From a virus, in IMG/VR virus record IMGVR_UViG_3300049617_000251, positions 1 through 42,602 of that record: DNA of 42,602 nt; one strand, given 5' to 3'. Made by a program: the position numbers and the translations under genes. The first letter of the stretch is position 1. The number at the start of each line of letters is the position of its first letter. Below the pieces are notes generated by a model, which was not told the DNA's origin, searched no databases, and worked only from the letters and a program-made list of their open reading frames with translations. Shown here piece by piece: positions 1 through 6,765 of this stretch.

Positions 1-117
1 CCTATGGCGGCATTCATCCCACTACCCTAAAGAGGTTTGGTCACAGTCTCGTTCGCTTCGCTCACTCGCTTTGCGACCAAACTTTCCTTTGGAAAGTAGG
101 GGCTTTCTGCCGCAAAA
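1..117 (-). other. TnpB 3'-end / omega-RNA-like relic
   Basis: Read on the minus strand, one frame ends in a short C-terminal-like tail (VSEANETVTKPL, then TAG). It is followed directly by GGTAGTGGGATGAATGCC, close to GGTAGAGGATGAAAGCC at 31457-31473. A long imperfect hairpin lies inside it, with GTTTGGTC pairing with GACCAAAC. TnpB genes of IS200/IS605 elements carry their omega RNA across the 3' end of the gene, and this piece resembles such an end. No tnpB body lies upstream on the minus strand. The assignment is inference from motif similarity to the other relics in the window. Confidence 0.4.
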
Positions 118-215
118 ACAGTAAAGCGGAGCAGAGTTGAATTCTAAAGGGTACTTTCATACCACGATTGGGTTCAAGCCAGTTGGCATCGCCAATTGCC
201 TTGCTGTTCCGTAAG

Positions 216-287
216 CTCTCCAGGTACGAGTTGAACGTACACCAGCACCCTATACGGGCACTTGCCTACCAGTTAGCATACTGGAGA
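216..287 (-). tRNA. Probable tRNA-Ile (anticodon UAU), atypical anticodon loop
   Basis: The minus strand folds as a cloverleaf. The 7-bp acceptor is TCTCCAG/CTGGAGA. The D-arm has A14, G18G19 and A21, and the T-stem GTACG/CGTAC closes the loop TTCAACT. The anticodon stem GTGCC/GGTGC contains two G-U type pairs, and its loop CGTATAG places UAU at 34-36 with A37, as expected for a reader of AUA. Position 33 is G instead of the nearly universal U, and C32/G38 can pair, so it may be degenerate or an unusual functional tRNA. CCA is not encoded. Confidence 0.55.
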
Positions 288-463
288 GTTTTTTACACTT
301 ATCAAGTTGTCAAGGATCTTTTAACGTGCAAGGCACGCTGGACTTTGAATCGATACTGTTACTTAGCGTCTTGGCGTCAATTCGCCTGCCACAACTTTCA
401 CAGGTTTACCGGGGGTTCTGCCGGTAGTCGTATCACGACAATAAGACCCAAAAATCCGATCAA

Positions 464-550
464 CAGAAGGTGTGGGAGTCGAACCCACGGGGCCTTTCGG
501 CCCATCAGTTTAGCGGACTGACGTAGCGAACCGACAGCTACCTACCCTCT
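464..550 (-). tRNA. tRNA-Ser (anticodon GCU)
   Basis: A full class II tRNA fold is visible on the minus strand. The acceptor is AGAGGGT/ACCTTCT with one G-U pair and discriminator G. The D-stem is GTAGC/GCTAC. The anticodon stem TCAGT/ACTGA has loop CCGCTAA, giving GCU, which reads AGC/AGU. The long variable arm GGGCC-GAAA-GGCCC is typical of serine, and the T-arm is GTGGG-TTCGACT-CCCAC. CCA is not encoded. It lies just beyond the terminator at 582-628 when read on the minus strand. Confidence 0.92.
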
Positions 551-581
551 AAATGCGGCACAGGGAAGTTAGCCCCATACC

Positions 582-628
582 AAAAAAAAAAGACCCCGCT
601 GGCTTAGTTTCATAAGCCAGCGGGGTCT
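582..628 (-). terminator. Strong intrinsic terminator
   Basis: A perfect 16-bp stem (AGACCCCGCTGGCTTA with its complement) closes a 6-nt loop. On the minus strand it is followed by an uninterrupted run of about ten U. It ends minus-strand transcription arriving from the non-coding unit at 629-975. Confidence 0.93.
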
Positions 629-963
629 TGGTGTATCTACCGCATAAGCTTACGAAGTCTCTCCTGTGCTGTTAAGATTAAACAGCGAATACTTGGATAA
701 ACTTTTCGTTGAGCTTATGGTTGACCTAATCATCTTCTATTCCTTTGCGGGAGTGACCCCGATTGTTTCCTACCGTTCCTGAAAACCTACGGAAATCTAA
801 ATGACGCAAAAACGCCCCTAAATCCCCTGTTTCATCCTTGCTTCACAGAAGCCGGTTTCACTCAAAACGACAAGTCTTGAGCCAGAGCCTTCCTCTCCAC
901 AAGTGTTTCATGTCTCCGACGAACTGGCGGCGACATTCTCTAAATTCTTGCTCGCATTCCTAT
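582..963 (-). ncRNA. Candidate structured non-coding RNA transcription unit
   Basis: About 380 nt on the minus strand contain no convincing reading frame. They are bounded upstream by a TATATTA promoter-like box at 969-975 and a terminator of the preceding gene at 1019-1040, and downstream by the strong terminator at 582-628. The 3' part shows structure: CATAAGC pairs with GCTTATG around an inner hairpin GCTGTT-TAATCTT-AACAGC, and another hairpin is GGCTTC-TGT-GAAGC. It lies next to tRNA genes, as large phage RNAs such as GOLLD and ROOL often do. I cannot assign it to a known class from sequence alone. Confidence 0.42.
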
Positions 964-968
964 CCCTT

Positions 969-975
969 TAATATA
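969..975 (-). promoter_or_regulatory. TATATTA late-promoter-like box
   Basis: TATATTA on the minus strand resembles the TAnATAA box found before several genes here. No coding sequence follows it, so it would start the non-coding unit. Weak on its own. Confidence 0.3.
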
Positions 976-1018
976 CGCAGGAGCCGAAATTTTTGGAAGA
1001 GGAATTTCGACTTTTTTC

Positions 1019-1040
1019 GAAAAAGTGGCCAGTCGCCACT
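1019..1040 (-). terminator. Intrinsic terminator of the 1084-2124 gene
   Basis: On the minus strand AGTGGC-GACTG-GCCACT is followed by TTTTCG, about 45 nt after the stop codon of the gene above. The stem is short (6 bp) with a modest U-run. Confidence 0.55.
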
Positions 1041-1083
1041 AACATACATTCTACCACAAAAACGGCGATTGTGAACCCCAGTT

Positions 1084-2124
1084 TCAGGATTTTTTCGCCG
1101 CCTCGACCTCATCTTGCTGGCCAAACACGTCCTTCAGGCCCGTGAATTTGTCGCTGCCGCTCACGTCTTCATACTTGTCGTCTTGCAGGCCATACCACGT
1201 CCCGATGTAGTCTTCTGCTGATTTCGGCAATGGCGGCATCGGCATGCCAGTAATTTCCGTGAACTGCACGGCATTCACTAGATAGACAGCCACGGCAGCA
1301 GAAGGTTCGGCCTTCCAGGTTTCGATTCCATAATCAGTAGGATCAGGATAGATCTTCTGGAAAATCTTGCCTCCCTTACCCACGCCCATCTCCGCAGCCT
1401 TGTTGGTATGCTGGCCCCTCCTCCTGACGCTCTTGGTCGTCATTCCACGGGTAAGCCCCTTCAATACTGGCTGGCAGGCGACTGTTTCGTATTCGCAATC
1501 GTAGTCTAATGTTGATTCATCTTCGCAGCACGCAGAAGTAGTAATGGCATCATCATATCCTTCAAATCCCCCAGCAGGTGCCGAAAAGGAACACAAGCCG
1601 TACACGTTTTCCTTTGGCTTCAAGACCTTTTCCAATTCTCTTGGGTTTTTAGCTTCGAACACGGCGATGCCAATCCCGCCCGTTTTGCTTTCCTTACCGA
1701 TCAACTGTTCAGAAACAGTAAGCCCTTCGCCCTTCTTATGTTCAGTGGCCACAAACTGATAGACCGTGCCATCCTCACCTTTCCAGCCATCGAGCCACGG
1801 TTGCGGCGGGGCGACAAGATAATTTTCCTTTTCAAGGGTTAGGCCGAGCTTTTCGCCGGTCAAGGCGTTGATGCCACCTGCACCAACGAGCAGAGCAACT
1901 GGGACGCCTGGGTTGTTGAAGGCAAGCCAGATGGCTTCTCTTTCATGTAGGGGGATAAATATGGCATTGTTGTCCCATGATTCTGGGCAAGTTTTACGGA
2001 ATTCCTTGACGGAATAAAAGCCAATTGAGCCTAAGCTAGGCGGCAAGTCCGAGATTTGACCTTCCTTAACACGCACCGTGCGGTGAAAAATGATGTCAAT
2101 CGGGCCTACTTTCAAAGCATTCAT
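1084..2124 (-). CDS. Conserved protein of unknown function, 346 aa
   Basis: The ATG is preceded by a good ribosome site (AAAGGAG, 6 nt upstream), and TATAAT lies further upstream at about 2155. The protein is soluble-looking, with no signal peptide or membrane segment. It has a compact N-terminal part (residues 1-150) rich in W, P and G with the segments LLVGAGGINALTGEKLG and PPQPWLDGWKGEDGTVYQF, then a Cys-containing middle (CCEDESTLDYDCEYE, about 197-212) and a charged tail. I recall similar proteins in bacterial genomes but no function is known to me, and none is inferable from neighbours. It is followed by a terminator and stands alone on the minus strand. Confidence 0.8.
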   Translation of the reverse strand: MNALKVGPIDIIFHRTVRVKEGQISDLPPSLGSIGFYSVKEFRKTCPESWDNNAIFIPLHEREAIWLAFNNPGVPVALLVGAGGINALTGEKLGLTLEKENYLVAPPQPWLDGWKGEDGTVYQFVATEHKKGEGLTVSEQLIGKESKTGGIGIAVFEAKNPRELEKVLKPKENVYGLCSFSAPAGGFEGYDDAITTSACCEDESTLDYDCEYETVACQPVLKGLTRGMTTKSVRRRGQHTNKAAEMGVGKGGKIFQKIYPDPTDYGIETWKAEPSAAVAVYLVNAVQFTEITGMPMPPLPKSAEDYIGTWYGLQDDKYEDVSGSDKFTGLKDVFGQQDEVEAAKKS

Positions 2125-2191
2125 GCGATTCTCCTTTAATGTTGACGAATCAATTATAGTCTTTGCAAAGTAATTTCGCTATCTCTATTCA

Positions 2192-2198
2192 TAGATAA
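2192..2198 (+). promoter_or_regulatory. TAGATAA late-promoter-like box
   Basis: TAGATAA, then 5 nt, then the ATG at 2204. No ribosome site fits in between. It matches the TAnATAA-N4-5-ATG pattern shared with 2621, 11807, 22509, 38098, 40527 and 42467. Confidence 0.5.
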
Positions 2199-2203
2199 GA
2201 TTG

Positions 2204-2527
2204 ATGAAATTTAGAGAATTTTTAGCCAAGAAGGAAAGACAACTTCTTAATGAAGCTCCAGGCGGTCCTATGGGCGGCCCTTCTCCTGGAGGCCCGTCAG
2301 GTGGTCCGTCAGGTGGTCCACCAGGTGGTCCACCAGGAGGCATAGGTGGACCTCCTGGTGGTCTCCCTCCTATGCCTGGCGGGGGTGGTGGACCACCGCC
2401 CCTGCCAGGTGGACCTCCTATGGGTGGAGATCCCTCCAATATGCCGAGTCCCGTCATGAAATTGAAATCTCAGGATGTTTGGCATGTACTTGAAAAGATT
2501 CTAGGAGTCGAAGACGACAAAAAGTAA
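2204..2527 (+). CDS. Gly/Pro-rich protein with T4-type capsid-targeting N-terminus
   Basis: 107 aa. The N-terminus MKFREFLAKKERQLLNE resembles the capsid-targeting sequence of T4 internal head proteins (IPIII begins MKTYQEFIAE). QLLNE followed by A fits the T4 gp21 protease rule (L/I-x-E before a small residue). Residues 18-80 are a low-complexity GGP/GGPP tract with repeats of GGPSGGPPGG type, followed by a short charged helix-like tail ending GVEDDKK. The ATG at 2204 is preferred over the in-frame TTG three bases earlier because of the promoter spacing. Likely an internal or head-associated virion protein made late; the function of the Gly/Pro tract is unknown. The same N-terminal style recurs at 11807 and 40527. 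Confidence 0.72.
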   Translation: MKFREFLAKKERQLLNEAPGGPMGGPSPGGPSGGPSGGPPGGPPGGIGGPPGGLPPMPGGGGGPPPLPGGPPMGGDPSNMPSPVMKLKSQDVWHVLEKILGVEDDKK

Positions 2528-2609
2528 TATTCCCTTATCTGCCGGGCGATGGTAAGGTTCTGTCATCCTTGATGGGATTTTTTTATGTCAGAATCATTTT
2601 ATGATATAC

Positions 2610-2616
2610 TACATAA
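2610..2616 (+). promoter_or_regulatory. TACATAA late-promoter-like box
   Basis: TACATAA-CAGT-ATG, where the ATG is the start chosen at 2621. The spacing equals that at 11807, 22509 and 38098. Confidence 0.45.
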
Positions 2617-2620
2617 CAGT

Positions 2621-3502
2621 ATGAAGATTTGTAAAAAATGTAACAAAGAACTTGATTTATGTTATTTCAATAAGTTTAGCAAAGCAAAGGACGGACTGCA
2701 ATCTTATTGTCGCAAATGCCAATCAATAGTGTTGCAAGAATATAAGCTTAAAGTTGGCATCAAATATTTAACAGAAAAAAGACTAAGATGGAGCAAGAAC
2801 AATAAAGATAAGGACAAGGCTGCTCGTAAAAAATGGAGACAATTACATCCAGAGAGCGTTAAGAAATATCATAACAAACTAAGATTGCGAGCAATGAAAA
2901 TGGTTTCCAAAGAATTAGTTTGTGCATGTTGTAAGTGTAATGAGTGTGAACTACTTGAAATAAATCATAAAAATTGCGGCGGCAGGAAAGAATTAAAGGA
3001 AGTTTACGGCAATAATTCATGCTTTTATTTGTCCATAGCCAACAATAAAAGATCAGTCGAAGATTTGGAACTATTGTGCAAACTCTGTAATAGTTTACAT
3101 TATTCGGAACATGAACATGGTCGTCTTCCTTATGAAATTAAATGGAAAGGTAGGAATAACAAACAATATCAAAGGGCGGAAGCGACTAAGCTTGAAACTA
3201 TTCATGAGGATCGTTATTGGCATAGGCATAATCGTAAATTACGTAGTAAAGCGTTAGATGTAGTTGGACGTGGCAAGGTAGAATGTGTCAGATGTGGATG
3301 TAACAAAAAAGAGATTTTAGAAATCAATCATAAGAATTGTGATGGGAAAAAAAAAGATAGACATAGCCAGAGAATGTTCAGAAAAATTATACACGGCGAA
3401 AGAGAAATTGATGATTTGGAGATACTGTGTCGTATATGCAACATATTGCATTATGTGGAATTCAAAAACGGGCCGCAACCATTTAAGGTAAATTGGAGTT
3501 AA
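2621..3502 (+). CDS. HNH-type homing endonuclease with duplicated core
   Basis: 293 aa. It opens with a zinc-binding motif (CKKC...CRKC, residues 4-32) and then repeats an HNH-like unit. The first copy is CACC...LEINHKNCGG...LELLCKLCN and the second CVRCGC...LEINHKNCDG...LEILCRICN. In both, the INHKN histidine and the CxxCN finger are present, so both copies look intact. It is probably a selfish endonuclease that cuts alleles lacking the gene. The start at 2621 is favoured over ATG 2585 because TACATAA lies 4 nt before it and MKICKKC is the usual opening of such proteins. The gene sits just before gp47 and ends 2 nt before its start, a typical homing position. Confidence 0.8.
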   Translation: MKICKKCNKELDLCYFNKFSKAKDGLQSYCRKCQSIVLQEYKLKVGIKYLTEKRLRWSKNNKDKDKAARKKWRQLHPESVKKYHNKLRLRAMKMVSKELVCACCKCNECELLEINHKNCGGRKELKEVYGNNSCFYLSIANNKRSVEDLELLCKLCNSLHYSEHEHGRLPYEIKWKGRNNKQYQRAEATKLETIHEDRYWHRHNRKLRSKALDVVGRGKVECVRCGCNKKEILEINHKNCDGKKKDRHSQRMFRKIIHGEREIDDLEILCRICNILHYVEFKNGPQPFKVNWS

Positions 3503-3504
3503 TT

Positions 3505-4596
3505 ATGTCTAAGGTTTTGTTGTTTAGCGATCTGCACTGCCACAAACACAAGGGAAGAGAAGATCGACTCCGTGATTGTCTGAGGGTACTTGAATGGGTA
3601 TTTCAAAAAGCCATTGAACATAAAATTAGTGATGTTATCTTCGGCGGCGACCTTCTTCATACTCGTCAACACATAGATCCAGAAGCTAACCACCATACTT
3701 TCGAGATTCTTGAAAAATACTGTAGTGAACGAATAAATTTTTGGTTACTACTTGGCAATCATGATATGTTTTTCCGAGATAAAGGGAGTGTTAGTAGTGT
3801 TGTGACTTACAGGGGTCTTAAAGGCGTTACTTTCATTGACAAGCCTTGCACGCTCGAAATAGCTGGGCACAAAGTAGACTTTCTGCCTTATACTCATGAT
3901 GAGCCGCTTATTCATTTGGAACAACTTCAAAAAGAGTCAAAGAAACGCAAAGGACGCAAAACGCTTGTGGCTCATATGGCAATAGACGGGGCACAGTTGA
4001 ACACTTGCAATACACGTTCTTATGTGTCTATCGAACATGATGGAGAAATGGTCAAAGTTAATGTTGACAGATTTGGCGGGTGGGACAAAGTATGGCTTGG
4101 TCATTACCATAAAGAACAGAAGATTGGGCACGTTGAATACATTGGATCTCCACTCCAATTAGATTTTGGAGAAGCACTACAAACCAAACACATCATAGTT
4201 TATGATCTCACAGATGGTTCAACCAAATATATCACCAATGATTTCAGCCCACAACATTTAGAGATTACAAAAGATGATAGAGACGAACTTGATAACTTCG
4301 AAATTAAAGATAATTTTGTTGGTTACGACACCAATGGGTTATCCTCTATTGAGGTTATTGAACTTAGGAAAAAGATTGAAGAAAAGTCTCCTCGGCACGC
4401 CGAGTCGTTCATGACCATTGACAAGGACGACAAGACAACGGAACATTTACTCGATGCTAAAGCAATTTTGCAAGATGATGATAAAATGGTAGAGGAATGG
4501 GTCGCCAAGCATGACATTGGTAATTTAGACAAAGCATATCATATTGCTTGGGGCAAAAGGATATGCAAGGAAGCCGCCGAAAAATTTTTGGGATGA
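3505..4596 (+). CDS. 47: gp47-like recombination nuclease subunit (Mre11/SbcD family)
   Basis: 363 aa calcineurin-like phosphoesterase. All metal-binding motifs of the Mre11/SbcD family are visible: DLHCH (D9, H11), GGDLLH (D49), GNHD (85-87), the His of VAHMAI and GHYH. With the next gene it should form the gp46/gp47 complex, which resects DNA ends for recombination and degrades host DNA in T4. The ATG at 3505 is chosen because GGAG lies 8 nt upstream and the motif spacing from the N-terminus matches the family. Its stop overlaps the start of gp46 (ATGA), as expected for a coupled pair. Confidence 0.93.
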   Translation: MSKVLLFSDLHCHKHKGREDRLRDCLRVLEWVFQKAIEHKISDVIFGGDLLHTRQHIDPEANHHTFEILEKYCSERINFWLLLGNHDMFFRDKGSVSSVVTYRGLKGVTFIDKPCTLEIAGHKVDFLPYTHDEPLIHLEQLQKESKKRKGRKTLVAHMAIDGAQLNTCNTRSYVSIEHDGEMVKVNVDRFGGWDKVWLGHYHKEQKIGHVEYIGSPLQLDFGEALQTKHIIVYDLTDGSTKYITNDFSPQHLEITKDDRDELDNFEIKDNFVGYDTNGLSSIEVIELRKKIEEKSPRHAESFMTIDKDDKTTEHLLDAKAILQDDDKMVEEWVAKHDIGNLDKAYHIAWGKRICKEAAEKFLG

Positions 4597-6599
4597 AGGA
4601 ACGACTTATGAAAAAAAGGCAAATCAAGTATATCTTTGCACAGAACTTTCTTTGTTTCGGTGATGAGCCAGTTGAAATAGACTTTATGAAATTAGGAAAG
4701 ATCGTGCATGTACGAGGTATCAATCAGGATACCGGAGGCGATAATGGTGCTGGGAAAAGCTCATTGCAAGAAATCCCAGTTTATGCCTTTTTTGGCAAGA
4801 CAATTAAGCGGCAAAGAAAACGTGGGCATTCAAACATAGTACATAATAAGGCGACTAACAAGGAGTTGCGAGTCGAGGTAAGAATAGACGATTATCGTGT
4901 TGTTAGGACAAGAAAAGGTGGCGGCGGAACAGGCACCCTGCAAGTATGGAAAAGTTCAGATGGCATTTGGAACAAAGATACTGAAGTGACTAGAGGTGGT
5001 ATGCCTGCCACTGAGGTATATATTGAAAAGGAGGTTTTGGGCCTCAATTATGAAACCTTTTTGAGTGTGTATATTTTTCAAGACGATAATGTTGGTTCAT
5101 TTCTTGAATGTGACAAAGATGACAGGCAAAAAATTGTAGAAAATCTATTGTCCTTGGAAAGATATAATACCTATCATAAGGTTGCCAACGACCACCTAAA
5201 AGAGGCCAAAAATTTAGCTAAAGAAGCCCTTAAGGAATACGAGGCTCAACAACAAGAGATTGATGCTAACAAAATACGCATAAAGCGGCTAGAGGAAAAA
5301 GAAGAGCGATGGAAAGCAGATAAACAAAAAGAATGCACGGGACTTCTTGCCAAGATAAATACCTTGAATTCCAGACTGACAAACTCAGGCATTGGCAAGG
5401 CATTGATTGAATATCAAGAAGCACAAGTCGAAATAGCCGAACTGAATGCCAAGGTTCCAGGCTTACAAAAAACATCCGAAGAATTCAATAAGCTTCTTGC
5501 TGGCATGATGCCGAAATACGAGGAGATTAACAAAAAGATCTCCGAGTTACACACAGGGATTTCCACCTTAGATAGCAAACTGGCGTTCTTTGATGCTCAA
5601 ATTAAAGGTAAAACAGACGAGATCGATGCAATTCTTGGTAATGTCGGGCAACTGTGTCCGTTTTGCAAGCGTGGCATTGATGAATCTCATAGCGATAGCG
5701 TGATCGAAGGAATGCGTAAAAAGATAGAAGGAATCAAAAGTGAACGAAAAATACATAGCGATGAACGAACTGCACTTCAATTGAAGTTGGATGAACAATC
5801 TGTTCTTTACAAGAATTACGAATCTAATTTAACTCTTGGCAGGAAAAAGGTTCAGGGTATTGAGGCTCAGATATCAAGCATTACAGCCGGTATTTCCCGG
5901 CTGGGAAAAATCGAAAACCCACAGGCTGATGCTGATCAATTGGGGATTCAGAAAGAGCTAGAATCCGAGAAGGAGCGGCTTAAAAACAAAGAAAAAGAGG
6001 TATCCCCTCATCAATCTACCATGATAGAATATATGGAAGAATTGGTTGTCCGTGAAGCAGCACATCAAGAAAAATGTCGTCAATATAAAGAGAAAGAGAA
6101 AGATATACCTCATCTTGATTATTGGGAAAAAGCCTTTGGCGACAAAGGAATTAGAAAATGTGTTATAGATGGAATTGTTCCAGACTTAAACAAAAGAATT
6201 GTCTATTGGCTTCAACTCCTTGGTGATAATAAGATTAAACTGGAGCTTGACAATGAACTTAGTCCTTCCGTAGATATTTATCCATTTGATGGTAGTGAGT
6301 TTATTTATGACATTTTATCTAAGGGACAGCGTAGAAGACTTATACTTGCTCTCACCCATAGTTTCGCTCATGTTATGACCCATAATTGTGGCTCCTGCCC
6401 TTCCACCTTATTTCTTGACGAAGTATCAACAAATATGGATGAGCCAGGGGTTGAAGATATCTATAAAGTCATCCATGAGCTTGCTAAAGAAAGACAGGTT
6501 TTCGTGATTGATCATAACAAAGTGCTTTTGCAAAAACTTGCCGGGTGTGATACTATCACCCTGGAAATGAAGAACGGCATTACCAGAATGCTGAAATAA
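4593..6599 (+). CDS. 46: gp46-like recombination ATPase (Rad50/SbcC family)
   Basis: 668 aa. Walker A GDNGAGKSS is near residues 49-57, then two long coiled-coil arms are separated by a zinc hook CPFC (C355, C358). The ABC signature LSKGQ is near 575 and Walker B TLFLDE near 605, followed by a D-loop-like MDEPG. It is the ATPase partner of the Mre11-like nuclease encoded immediately upstream. The first in-frame ATG (4593) overlaps the gp47 stop; ATG 4608 is also possible. No defect is visible. Confidence 0.93.
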   Translation: MKERLMKKRQIKYIFAQNFLCFGDEPVEIDFMKLGKIVHVRGINQDTGGDNGAGKSSLQEIPVYAFFGKTIKRQRKRGHSNIVHNKATNKELRVEVRIDDYRVVRTRKGGGGTGTLQVWKSSDGIWNKDTEVTRGGMPATEVYIEKEVLGLNYETFLSVYIFQDDNVGSFLECDKDDRQKIVENLLSLERYNTYHKVANDHLKEAKNLAKEALKEYEAQQQEIDANKIRIKRLEEKEERWKADKQKECTGLLAKINTLNSRLTNSGIGKALIEYQEAQVEIAELNAKVPGLQKTSEEFNKLLAGMMPKYEEINKKISELHTGISTLDSKLAFFDAQIKGKTDEIDAILGNVGQLCPFCKRGIDESHSDSVIEGMRKKIEGIKSERKIHSDERTALQLKLDEQSVLYKNYESNLTLGRKKVQGIEAQISSITAGISRLGKIENPQADADQLGIQKELESEKERLKNKEKEVSPHQSTMIEYMEELVVREAAHQEKCRQYKEKEKDIPHLDYWEKAFGDKGIRKCVIDGIVPDLNKRIVYWLQLLGDNKIKLELDNELSPSVDIYPFDGSEFIYDILSKGQRRRLILALTHSFAHVMTHNCGSCPSTLFLDEVSTNMDEPGVEDIYKVIHELAKERQVFVIDHNKVLLQKLAGCDTITLEMKNGITRMLK

Positions 6600-6623
6600 A
6601 GTTCAAGGCTGAGATAATTTCTG

Positions 6624-6650
6624 GCCTCGGAGTTAATACCGGGGCTATTT
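6624..6650 (+). terminator. Intrinsic terminator after gp46
   Basis: GCCTCGG and CCGGGGC form a 7-bp stem with one G-U pair around an 8-nt loop, followed by TATTTTCGTCTT. It lies 25 nt after the gp46 stop. The gap that follows, to 6765, carries no other recognised element except the ribosome site AGAGGAAG before nrdJ. Confidence 0.7.
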
Positions 6651-6765
6651 TCGTCTTGCCCCCAAAGGACTTACATAATCATCAAATTAATATTTGAAAA
6701 AAACGGTTATGAACTATTAGATAAGTCCCCCAAGATGAAAAAACTTAATTGAAAAGAGGAAGAAT

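Noticed and set aside
168-521. 117-codon plus-strand open frame
   Set aside because: It runs over two minus-strand tRNA genes, has no ribosome site and no protein-like composition.
838-1074. 78-codon plus-strand open frame
   Set aside because: It is the complement of the non-coding unit and a terminator; Arg/Ser/Cys-rich with no ribosome site.
2185-2457. Gly/Pro-rich minus-strand frame
   Set aside because: It is the mirror of the Gly/Pro repeat in the plus-strand gene; such repeats read open on both strands.
2555-2587. Terminator before the HNH gene (ATCC-TTGATG-GGAT then T-run)
   Set aside because: A 4-bp stem is too weak to count in spite of the seven T.
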